Shown here in pieces: positions 35,423 to 46,932 of a stretch of 64,000 nucleotides of DNA. Location: positions 34,460,224 through 34,524,223 of the forward strand of contig JACDQD010000003.1 of assembly GCA_019843655.1 (NCBI GenBank), given 5' to 3'. The notes under the pieces were generated by a model that searched no databases, was not told the DNA's origin, and was given only the letters and a program-made list of their open reading frames with translations. Each line of letters begins with the position of its first letter. The first letter of the stretch is position 1. The position numbers and the translations under genes are program-made. The stretch is from Lethocerus indicus. Taxonomy: Eukaryota > Arthropoda > Insecta > Hemiptera > Belostomatidae.

Positions 35423-35678
35423 CTAAGAGAGATAGTCGGGGGAGGGCTCGGCGAGCGGTTGAGGGGTCGTGAACAGAGGGTTGGGGAAGTCGGCCGGATG
35501 AGGCAGAGGGCCGTCCGGACGGGATCCTCCGTGGAGGCCACCGCCGCGCCTGTAGGCCACCAACCAGCAGGACACTCCACGGCCACGGCCACTATGGACA
35601 ACAGCCCGGTCATCACCACGGCCAGTATGAAGCCCATCGTCGAGACGCAGATGTCCTCTATGCGCTGGACCTCGGGAG
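35423..35678 (-). CDS. dpy: dumpy last exon: transmembrane anchor and cytoplasmic tail
   Basis: It starts in phase 1 (APEVQRIEDICVSTMGF) and reads a strong membrane helix, GFILAVVMTGLLSIVAVAV. In that frame the sequence continues as Pro-rich low-complexity for over 100 codons. One missing base near 35580 would instead give the junction VAVAVSCWLVAYRRG, with basic stop-transfer residues, and a tail ending PTPQPLAEPSPDYLS-type sequence before a stop at 35423. I favour the second reading because it yields a normal short tail with positive residues after the helix. Confidence 0.65.
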
Positions 35679-38600
35679 CTGAAACAAACCAATTTTCAGC
35701 ATACAATACTATAGGGTTGTGCGGAAAGTTCGTGCCGATTTAGAAGGAAAATTGAAACGCGACTCGTTTAAATTTCGGTACACATTTACTAACTTATATA
35801 GGCGCCATTCTGTTCCACGACCGTTCTCCATCTTTCGTGCACCTTGAAAATTCCGTCCATCCGGAACCTCTCAGGTTTTTCGGCGAAACCCCATGTTAGG
35901 GCCTAGAAAGCGCATTTTTGGGCCGATTTTGCGCACAAAAACCGCATTTTTGGTGCAATTTCGGGCCTGAAAACAGCATTTTCGGGCCAATTTTTCGTCA
36001 AAAAATCCCATTTTGGGCCTAGAAACCCCATCTTTTGGCCTAAAAACCCCATTTTTGGGCCTTAAACCAGCATTTTCGGGCCGATATTGACCGGTCCGGT
36101 GAGTACGGTGGACGGGGTAAAACATCCCAACCAGTTTTGTCCAGTTGTCAAAGACACACGAGGCCATTTAATCGGACCTTCGTCTCCGGTGGACGGCCTA
36201 CCGGGGCCGGTTGTTGATCTTCGAGATCGAAATCTCCAGCTTTAAACCGAGCAAACCACTTCCGCACAGTTCTTTCGGCTAAACCACCGTAAGAAAATAT
36301 GTGGGATTGACGAAATTCCCGACCGTTTCCGCCATCGACTCGCAATAATGGAACGCGTCCATTCCCAATCTTTTACAAAATCTGCAAAAGTATAAACGAA
36401 AGGTTCTTCAATCGGGTATAATACCTTCTGTGGGGTCGACGAATCGCTCCTCCTTCCTTTCGAACGTCAGAATCGCGTTCGATTCGATCGTAATCTCCTC
36501 CCTGAGCTGTCCCTCGCTCACCGACTCCTGGACGTCGACTCCCGTCGAATTGACGTTGCCGTCAGCGTTCGCCTCCCTTTTACGCCGGCCGAAAGCGTTG
36601 AATCCACGGCAATTTACCTGTTTGTATGAACCGACATTTTATTACAACACACCTTTATATATATGTGTAACAAACTTGCAAAAGTAATCGACAATTTGAT
36701 AAGATGTATTTTGGTCTTGAGGAGGAGTTCTTCAAGAGGGGAATCGAAAATTCGCCGGAAAATATCGGTGAATATTCAGTAGATTAATAATAATTAAAGT
36801 TTCTTTTTTAGCAAAATAAAATGAATTCCAAAGTCCAAACTTACTGAACTTAGTTGATTACTTTTGGGTACACCTGATATTATGGGTTTCTTGACAGTTC
36901 TGTCCGGTGTCTTTCCGTTCGAACGGAAAACACCGGCGCGGTATTAGAGGACATCACCGACACTATAGCGTGTATTCCCCTCGATAAAGTGTTGTACGGA
37001 TGTAATATTCATGTTAATGGATGGCTAAGAGAGGAAAGGGACTGAACGAGTGGATTAGGATAAAGGGAAAGGCGGGAGTGGAACCCTCAGGAACCGGGAT
37101 TTTGCGTATACGTCGACTGTCGGTATGTTGAAGGTCATGGTGGATGGTTAGAAAGGTACCCGGGGGGGGACTTTTGACTGGAATCTCCGGATGCGGGGCG
37201 ATGTCGGATTTCTTGGCGGATTTGTATATTGTCAGTTTGTTGTCTATTGTAAGTTTTGACGTCCTTTTCAAAAGGGGTCTCAGCGGTCCAAATTTACGAG
37301 GGGGGGGGGCTCCTCGATAAAGTAAGTAGATTATTTATTTGTTGTACCCGTAGCGTGGAAAACGGGGCCGAACGCCGAGTAAATTGAATTGTATAGTTCA
37401 GACTGATAGAGGGCCGGAGGGTGGAGGTGGTAGGGTCGGGACTTACCGGTTGGCACTTTCCGAAGCAGACTCTGATGTTGCACTGGAAGCGGATGTTGTC
37501 GCTTGAGGGGAACTTGAACGCGTTGAATGTGGCCAACAGCGACTGGGTGTCGGAATTGTGTTCCCACTCTCCGAATATCTGCGGGTCTGTGGCGCAACCG
37601 TTCTCGTCCGTCACCAGGTACTCGTTCTCGACAGTGTTCTCCATCGTCTTGGCCACGCAGCTCCTGGCGAAACCTCCGTAGATGCCTGTACGGGACACCG
37701 GTCATTCGGTTGAATAGTGCAACTTATACAGTTATTGTTAACAACTCCGACATCGAGTAGTTTTATATACAGTATATAGGAGATGTGTCGAATAGGATTT
37801 CTTCAATTTTCAGCTATCTCTTTTAGCCAACAATTGCACCGAGGAAATTTAACCCGACCACTTTAAACACCGACCTTTTTTACGTTTATCCTCATAAGGG
37901 CGTAAAAGTGTCGGGGCATCACTTAGGGCAGTGTTTACTTATTTCGATCGTCCTCTGTAGGCTGAAGAAGATCTCTGAAAAGGGTTTAATCGCGGAACAA
38001 TAAAAGCTATTTCGGGGGTCCATTTAATATTAAGGTTTGTTGTTTTTTTTTTCAACTATTTCAACTGAATCAATTGATCGTCCGCCGATCAAAACACCGA
38101 ACTCATCATTTTCCCGTGGGAGCCGAGCTAAGGTGGCCGCTCAACCCGGTGGGGCAAGTTCTTGGGTTTTTATTGTACATTTTCCCCATTATTACACCAA
38201 TATTGTTAAAAATTCAATGTATTATAATATTTAAGTGTATATATGTAGAAAGGCCCGTAGGCCGGAACGCATCGTATCGTTGTATCCTAGTTAAGGGAGG
38301 GAGGGAGCGCTATTTTTTGACCGCGTCTGGTTCCTTTTGTACCGTTTATTGTACTGTACTCACTGGTAGGTTGTACGTCGACCTGGAGCATGAGATTGTC
38401 ACCGATTTCGGCTGAATTGATCTCCTGTCCGGTCGGCGTGACGATGCGCATCAGGCAGGTGGGCGGCGGCCCCGTGTTGGCAATGGTGCCGGCGGTCGTC
38501 AACATCGAGACGTTGAAGCCGAGCGTGACGTTCTGTTCGCCGGTCGTGTAGACGCACTTGATGTGGTAGGCCTGCGTCTTGAACGTCACCAACATAGGGT

Positions 38601-39194
38601 GTTTCTGGATCACCAGCACGAAGCTCGCCTGGCCCTGAATACGGCGTCAACAAATGGCTATCTCAACAAACTCTTTCTTTTTTTAAACTTTATTTATTGT
38701 ACCATCAACTATATGCTAGTTATAGGTACAATGACTTGTTTCCTCGATAAAGACACCGTCCGGTGATGGTACTGGCCTGTATCCGGCCTACAGAAAGTCT
38801 CTAGGCCGGTGGCGGGTCGACTGTCGACTGAACAAGAGTGGATTTGGACGTGGAGAGAGGCGGGAGTGGAATTTAAGGAAGCGGACTGTCGGGATATGTT
38901 GAGGTCATTATGGATTGTTCGGTTAGAAACATACCCCGGGGGGAGCATTAAGGATGGTACTGGAAGGACTTTTGACTGGAATGTTTGGATGCGAGCGATG
39001 TCGGATTTCTTGGCGGAACCCCCTAGTTCTATTCCGTATGTCCGTGTCGGTCAAATCGAATAACCCTTTTTCCCTTTTCTTAAACTTAAACCCTGTCGAT
39101 AGTCGAGTGTATAGCCAGTGACATTTCTGTATTGACCTATTGAATAAAGTCATTTCTTTTCCTTTTTTAGAAACGTTTCTTATTCGCTATCCAC

Positions 39195-39255
<61 letters not shown>

Positions 39256-42200
39256 GTGTACCCAAAAGTAATCGACAATTTGATAAGATGTATTTTGGTT
39301 TCGAGGAGTTCTTCAAGGGGAATCGAAAATTTACCGGAAAAGTGGCCGGAGAGTTGTCGATAATATCGGTGAATATATAGTAGATTAATAATTAAAGTTT
39401 CTTTTTAGCAAAATAAAATGCATTCCAAAGTCAAAATGTTGATTACTTTTGGGTACCCCTAATATATCTATATATAAAATGTGGCGCTTGAAAATATCCA
39501 AAATTTCAGAAAAAACTTGGAACCTTGTACGTAGCGGGCGAGTTTTTAGAATAATTTAATCCGAAAACTTACCCTGGGCAAAAATTGTCGGTGCCCACGA
39601 ATAATCGATTGGCCTACGTGCGCCGTATAAATTCGTATATTTTTACTATACGAATAAAATGCTAATTAAAATAACTACGATGTTAATTATTAATCGATTT
39701 ATTATCGATATTAGATAACGTAGGTTCGTGGTGTTTCTGTCTCCTCTCGCTGGTTTTGTGGCGGTTTCGGCCGCTCGCCGTCTTCAGTAGCGCTGTGTCA
39801 GTCACTGTCGGCACTTTGGATGTTTTTCGGGCATCCCCACTGACCACTGTCACTGTCAGTGTCACTTGTACTGTCAAGACAAACGAAATCCCACAAAAAC
39901 GCAATAACAAGACACGTGTATATACACACGAGAGACAGACAGATAACCACCACAACAGTACAAGTGACAGTGACGAACCTACGGTATTCCAACCCCTAGC
40001 AGACCACAAAACAGGGATATTAAATAAAATTTGTATTATAAACATTGATCTTGTAACTGTTTTCGAAAAAATATCGGGATGGCTAGTATCGTGCACTCTA
40101 TAAGTGCAGCATAATACCGAGTTATACTTGTTGTCGTTCTGTAATATCTGTAAAGCTGTAAAAGTGGATTAAAGTCTCGAGGTGCAATTTGAGATGGGGG
40201 TACATCGTTTATGTATTTATGTTCTCACGTTGACGTGAATGAGGCCGCATGTTCCGAAATTGACTTTGAAGATCTCGGTCTTCGGTTGGGAGTCGTCCGG
40301 TAGCGAGACCACCCTCCTACACTTTTCGTCCTTGCTGTGCCCTTTGACGTAGAGGACGCCGTTGAATCCCTTCTCTTCGATGTGTATCTCCACCTGGACG
40401 CCGTCCGACAGGCAGCTGACCACCATGTCGGGACGGGGAAAATCGGTCCGCATTTTGGACGTCGTGTCTGCAAAATTTCACAAATTCGTTATTTTCAAAC
40501 TGGACAACAGACCGAATAGAGTCTAGACGACAAGTGGCGTTGTGCCTATTTTTAAGTACGTTTCTTCGATACGTTATTATTTGGTCCTTTCTGAAACATT
40601 CGGTATCAAAATTACGGTGATGAAGCTTTAAAAGAACGGCAGTGTCGGTGCCGGTTCGCGAAATTCCGGTCGGGGGATTTTTCATCAAAAGACGAGGAGC
40701 GCTCAGGACGTCCGGTGGAGGTCGACGATGACCGAATAAAAGCCGTTATCGATTCGGATCGCCATAGTTCAAGAAGGGACATTGCAGAGAAGCCACTTGT
40801 TGGTGAATTCCGCAATTACTTAGTTGTCAACTTAGTGTACGTTGAGAATGAAGTGTGGTTAAATTAGAGTGGTTATAAGATAGGCTGTTGGTATGCTTAC
40901 TGCAGATGAGGTTGGGATCTCCAGTGTATCCGGCTATACAGTAGCAGATGGGACGGTGGTCGGTGGTGTTGCAGAGGGCGTTAACTCCGCACCGTTTGTC
41001 GGCGCAGGGGTCGACGCACCGCCTCTTGCCAGACGCACCATCGACGCTCCTGCACGCCTCACGGTCAGAACAGTCGTCGTCCCCTTCGCACTCAGGCCGG
41101 TTTGGCTCCTCTGCAAAACGTCACACCGGTCTATAGTCTATGGGCGAATCGCCTACCGGAGGCCTACTATTTTTCACGTGTTTGTCTCGATCAAGGAAAC
41201 CGCCCGATGATGGCGCTTTTTGACACGATTCAACTACTGTCCCGGGTGGGATCTCTCTCTGGGCCGGTGGCGTTTAAGCCGTCGTGGTGCTGATAATGGA
41301 TGGGTAAAAGAAGAAAGGGGCTTCAGTGGAACTTCAGGAACCTGGATTTTGTGACTTCGTCGACTATCGGAACATACCAGGGGGGGGGGGGAGAGCATTA
41401 AGGATGGTGCGAAGGACTTTCGATTATAATCTCTGGATGCGAACGATGTCGGATGTCTCGGTGGAACCCCATAGCTCTCTATACAGTACGTCCATGTCGG
41501 TTTGAGTATCGCTTTGTATATTGTCAGTTTGTTACTTGAGGTCAATTTTGATGTCCGTTTTAGGGATTTTGAGTCCGGGTGGAGCCCAAGATAGCGAATC
41601 TGCTGTTGGGTAACATCTATTCTAGTCGTGATCGTATTCACGGCTATGTCGTACGTCGCATCGACAGAAGAAATGTGGACGAGGCCGTGGAGGTCGCCCA
41701 TTCCGGGATAGAACCTTCTCGGGGCGTAATCTACAGTATCCCTTAGAACCCGGGAATGCAAGTACGACAGTAACTCGTTTGGTATTAAGGGTGTCGAATG
41801 GTCTAGCGCGCTAAGTGCGGTACAACGATAATGGGGACGCTAGTTGTAGAAGTATAATATAATGATACTTACCGAGTATACAATTTCCGTTAGCGTCCAG
41901 TATATAGCCGTGGCTGTGCGGGCAGACGCACTCGCCCCTCTCGTCTATGACGAGGCCCTTTTCCAGATTGCAGACGCAGCGGCCGTTTTTGTCCAGGGTG
42001 TATCCCCTGGAGGGTTGGCACGGCTCGCAGCGCTCCTCGCCCCCTCGCACCATCAGGCCGGCGCCCTCGGCGCACACGCACTCTCCCGTCTTGTCGTCCA
42101 TCACCATACCCTTTTCCCAGACGCATTCTTTGACTGAAACAAGACCGAGGCATCGGGTCAAAGTCCGAACGCGCTAACACCACGTCTTATACATTCAACG

Positions 42201-45200
42201 TACAGGAAAACACGTAGAATGTATAACCCTCTTCTTATATGGTCTGGAGGAGGGGGGGGGGCTTTTCGACACGAAGTTGAGTTCGGTACCTTTTTGACAT
42301 TTGTCGGCGGCGTTGCCCTGGTAGTTGGGTAGGCACTGGCAGATCATGGTCCGTACCGGCCGGGTGTCGAGGACTTGGCAGACTGCGTTGTCCCCGCAAG
42401 GACGGCTCTCCGAGCACGGGTCCACGCACTTGCCGTTCACGCAAGCCTTCTTCGACGGGCACGCGTCGTCACTTTCGCATTCCACTTCTTCTTCAACTGT
42501 AAAATGCGATCGCTCAGTTTCAGGTGTCTACAATTCGAGGAATAATTTTAACCGTTCGTACTAATTTAATATATTCGACGTTACGTATTACCTAGAGGAT
42601 AATCGGGTATCGCGTTTAATGTTTCATTAATGATCTTCGGGTGTGTGTGTGTGTCTGCGTGTTATTTATTATCCTCATTGTTGGACTGTCTCTCTGCACT
42701 CTCTTTAACTTGCAAGGTGGCCCAAGTGACTGACCGACGAGAGAGAGAATACCGTCCAATCGGAGGGTGCGGTGGCAGGCACCGACTAAGCGACTAAGTT
42801 CGACTAAGCGAAGCCTGATCGGGCGAGTGTAGACTGACCTGGTTGGCATATCTGTGTCGGATGTGGGAGGTGTCCCGGGGGGCAGACGCATTGTGGCGCG
42901 TGGTCGTAGGCCATGCAGACGGCGGGGCCGGTGCAGTTGGCGGCGTTGCAGGCGGGGACGCACTTCTCGTTCAGGCACTGCCTGTCCATGGGGCAGTCCG
43001 TGTCCTGTCGGCAGTGGAGCTCCAGGCAAGCCGTACCCGTCGGCCCACCGGTTCCGCACTCGCACACCGCCTTGTGTTTGGTCGCGTAACACTTGCTTCC
43101 CTCTCCGCAAATATCCGCCGAACAGGCCGGTACGCATCTTCGATTCGAGCAAGTCTCGTGTCCCGAACAGTCCGAATCACTCTTGCATATCGCTGCAACA
43201 GATCAATCGTTTCCCATCGAAATAAAATCTATATAGATCCAAACATTGATCGGCTTCTTCAAATTTGAGCCAATACCGCGACTGTCGATAATTCCTGGCA
43301 AAATCGAGGTACCGAACGCGTCCTTCTATTTCTACTAGAGACCGAACGGACGATAAATAAAAATGAAATTAAAGGGGGACTATACCTTTGACGCATTCCA
43401 GATCCGGGTTGCCGAAGAAACCCGGAAGACAGGAGCAGACGGGTTTATGATCGTGGACGCGGCACTGGGCGTTGAGGGCGCAGCTGCAGGGGTCCCTGCA
43501 GAGGGAGTGGACGCACGCCTTGTCGGCGGGACAGTCCGAGTCGGAGGAACACTGTCCGATGTCGAGGGCGGGTGCGGTCGGCTTGCAGAGGCCTTGTCCG
43601 GTGCTGACGTAGCCCGGGGGGCAGACGCAGGTGATGGTGCGCAGCGGCGATGAGGGGGAAGTGTGGCAGCTGGCCGGCTTGGAGCACGGCCTCAGCTCGC
43701 GGCAGGCGTCCTTGCAGGTGTTCTCCAGGCAGGCCAGCGAGCCCGGGCAGTCGCTGTCGCGGATGCACTCGGGGGTGAGTGGCGGGGTGCACGCCGTGTA
43801 CGGGTTGCCGACGGGCGCCGTGGGCGGACACTTGCAGACCGCCAGGTGGTGCCTGACGGCGCACTCGGCCTGCGCGGCGCACGGCCTCTTTTCGTAGACG
43901 CACGGGTCTACGCACTGCGCGTTCACGCAGCTCTTGTCGTCGGGACAGTCGTTGTCGCTCCTGCAGCCGTTCGGGGTGCACCTCTCCAGAGGATTGCCCC
44001 CGTAGCCGCTCCTGCACCTGCACTCCGGCCGGCGGTCTCCCACCAGCCGGCATTCGGCGTTCACTCCGCAACGTTCCATGAAGCACGGGTTCAGACAATT
44101 GCCGTTGATGCACGCCTGGCCCGAATCGCACTCTGAATCCGATCTGCAGCCCACTGGTGTAACCGAAACGATATTAAAGTTAATTTAAGCTAAAGATCGT
44201 ATTAACGGCGAATCGAGCAGAATATTTAGATTCGGTCGTGATACCATAATTGATTTAGACACAAAGTAAAATCGATAAATGCGAGCGCCTTCTCGTGGCA
44301 GCGCGGGAGTATGCGGATCCCTGGCTATAACTCGCCGGTGCCTAGACAGTCTGATAGAGCGGATGCTCTTATAAGCAGTTGTGGAGATAGAAACAGGGCT
44401 GTTGATGAGGGTTTATCCCCTTTATTGGCAAAAACGATTAGCTTGGAAGAAGCTTCAGACGATGAAAGATAATGGCTTACCTATTCGGCACGCTACGTGA
44501 GGATTGCCGTTGTAGCCCGGTTTACAAGAACAGACGGGTCTGCGATTGTGGATGAAGCACTGGGCGTTAGCTCCACAGTCGCACGGATCTCTACATATTC
44601 TGTTCACACACGTCTCATTTGCGGAACATTGGTCGTCGTTGGTACAAGATGGCGGTGATGGCAACAGCACTGGAAAACCAATTTAAAGATTTATAAATAC
44701 GTAATTTAAACGCGTCGGAATACAGAGACGACCACACAGAGAGCGTAGCACTGACATAAAACTGTTCTCTTTTATTAAAACTGTATACCATTTACGTTTC
44801 AAAGAGTTCATCAGATGACCACCAAGTTCAAATATTAAAAAATGTATTGGATAGTTTGACTACCTGGGCGACATTGTTGGTCGTGGCCGGGGACCCAACC
44901 GGGCGGGCAGGTGCACATCATGGTGCGGACGGGCCTGGTGTCGATGACGGAGCAGGTGAAGGAGTCGGCACAAGGGTGTAGTCGGAGGCAGGGGTCCAGG
45001 CATTCGCCCTGGAGACAGCCCAACCCGGAGGGGCAGTCGGAGTCGAGGGAGCACTCGGGGCCGGGCTCGACCCTCCTGTGACAGTGGGACAGCGGGTCGC
45101 CGAGCGGGGCGTGCTCGGGGCATCGGCAGGCGGCGGTGTGGGCTCGCACGTAGCAGACGGCGGTGGAGGCGCACGGCGTGCTACCCTCCACGGAGCACGG

Positions 45201-46876
45201 GTCCATGCACCTGCCGCCCTCCATGCAGGCTCTGTCCGAGGGGCAGTCGCTGTCCGAGGTGCACTCCACCCTGGAACAGGGTACGGCCGGTGGAGCGCCG
45301 CTGTAGCCCGGGTGGCACCGGCACTTGGCCGAGTGGCCCTCCCCGTAACACTCTCCGTTTCTGCACGCGTCGTTCACCAGGCAGACATTAACGCATTCTC
45401 CGTTGTAGCAGGTCTCTTCGTCGCCGCATTCGCTCTCCGATTCGCAGCCGACTGAAATGAAAAAATATAACTCGGGATGAGATGACCGTCTCGGAATTCT
45501 TCGGGACTCGAATCGAACCCACGAAGTGGTATCGACCTATACTGGCCCTCTCGGGGACCAATAGCAATAGGAATAGGATAATCATTATACACATAATTAT
45601 AGCCGTACATTATAGGTGTACGTGCGTGTATTGTAGTTTTACCTTTAGAACAGCCGATTTGCGGGTTGCCCGAATATCCCGGCTTACAGAGGCAGATCGG
45701 GTGGTGGGCGGAGACGGTGCACTCTGCGTTGGGGCCGCAGCCGCACGGGCTGACGCACAGCTGGTTGATGCAGGCCTCTGTCGAAGAGCACTCGCTACTC
45801 CTCAGACAACCGATGACCGTGCTGTCGGAGGCTGTAACCACAGGTCGAAAACAAATTGAAAATAGCCCCGCGGTGAAATATATACGGACGGCAGAAATAT
45901 CGAACGAGCGGACTTACGCGGTGTACACTTGTGCATCGGATCTCCGAGGAAGCCGTTGGGACACCTGCAGATGGGGCGGTGTTGGCGCGGGTGACAGAGG
46001 GCGCCGGGTCCGCACGCCGAGTCCATCGAACACGGGTTTAAGCAGATCCGGTTGTGACACCTCTTATCAGTCGGACATTCAGAATCCGTGCTGCACTCGG
46101 GCACGGACGGACCCACTTCCGGTTGTAGGGGTACTGCATTCGTCATAAAAGTTTTAATTTTTAAACCGTAAAAAGAAGCGCAGATCGTAGAATATTGTAG
46201 AACATCGATGACAAAAAGCATTCCTCTAGCCACTTTACTTTTCTGATATTACATTTTCTATAAATCTTGAAAATCATTACCGGAGGGCATGCGCGATACC
46301 TCTTTTAAGCTGACGCGAACGCCAGGAGTTCAAAAGTTGTTCCGCCACTTCGGTCCAGAAGGGGACGCTCTAACGCTGCTTTTTGAGTATACCTCTGCAC
46401 TTGTTTGGTAATTATGCACAGACAGATATACCGTAGTTGTTTAAAAAAAAGAAGAAATACGAGGTACGGGCAGAGGGCAGAATGGCATCGACTGTTCGAA
46501 TATAACATTCGGTACATGTTGTTTCGACTTACGTGGTGTACACTGGAGACGTGGATTGCCGGTATAGCTGGCTGGGCATGAGCATACGGCGACGTGCGAG
46601 GTCGAGATGCAGAGCGCGTTCATTCCGCACGGTTCCGCCATACAGGCGTCCTTGCATCTCCTGTTCACGCACATCTCCCTCTCTCCGCAATCAGTAGCCA
46701 CCGTGCATTCGCTCTCTCCGCCCACTGTAATCCATTCAACATTCCAATATTATCTCATTAATGTCCAGTTGGCTATTATTTGGTGTTATTTGATAGATTG
46801 TTGGGTTTGGTTTAGGTGATGTCTAACGGAGGGCGTGCGCCACACGTCTCCCAGCCATATTATAAACTTAACGCTT

Positions 46877-46932
<56 letters not shown>

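Noticed and set aside
43445..44136. Long plus- and minus-strand alternative frames over the dumpy EGF exons
   Set aside because: They overlap conserved Cys-rich EGF coding and arise from high GC content; they have no splice sites or motifs of their own.
44290..44450. GC-richer intronic stretch that could be a LINE or exon fragment
   Set aside because: No cysteine pattern, splice sites or recognisable RT motif could be found.
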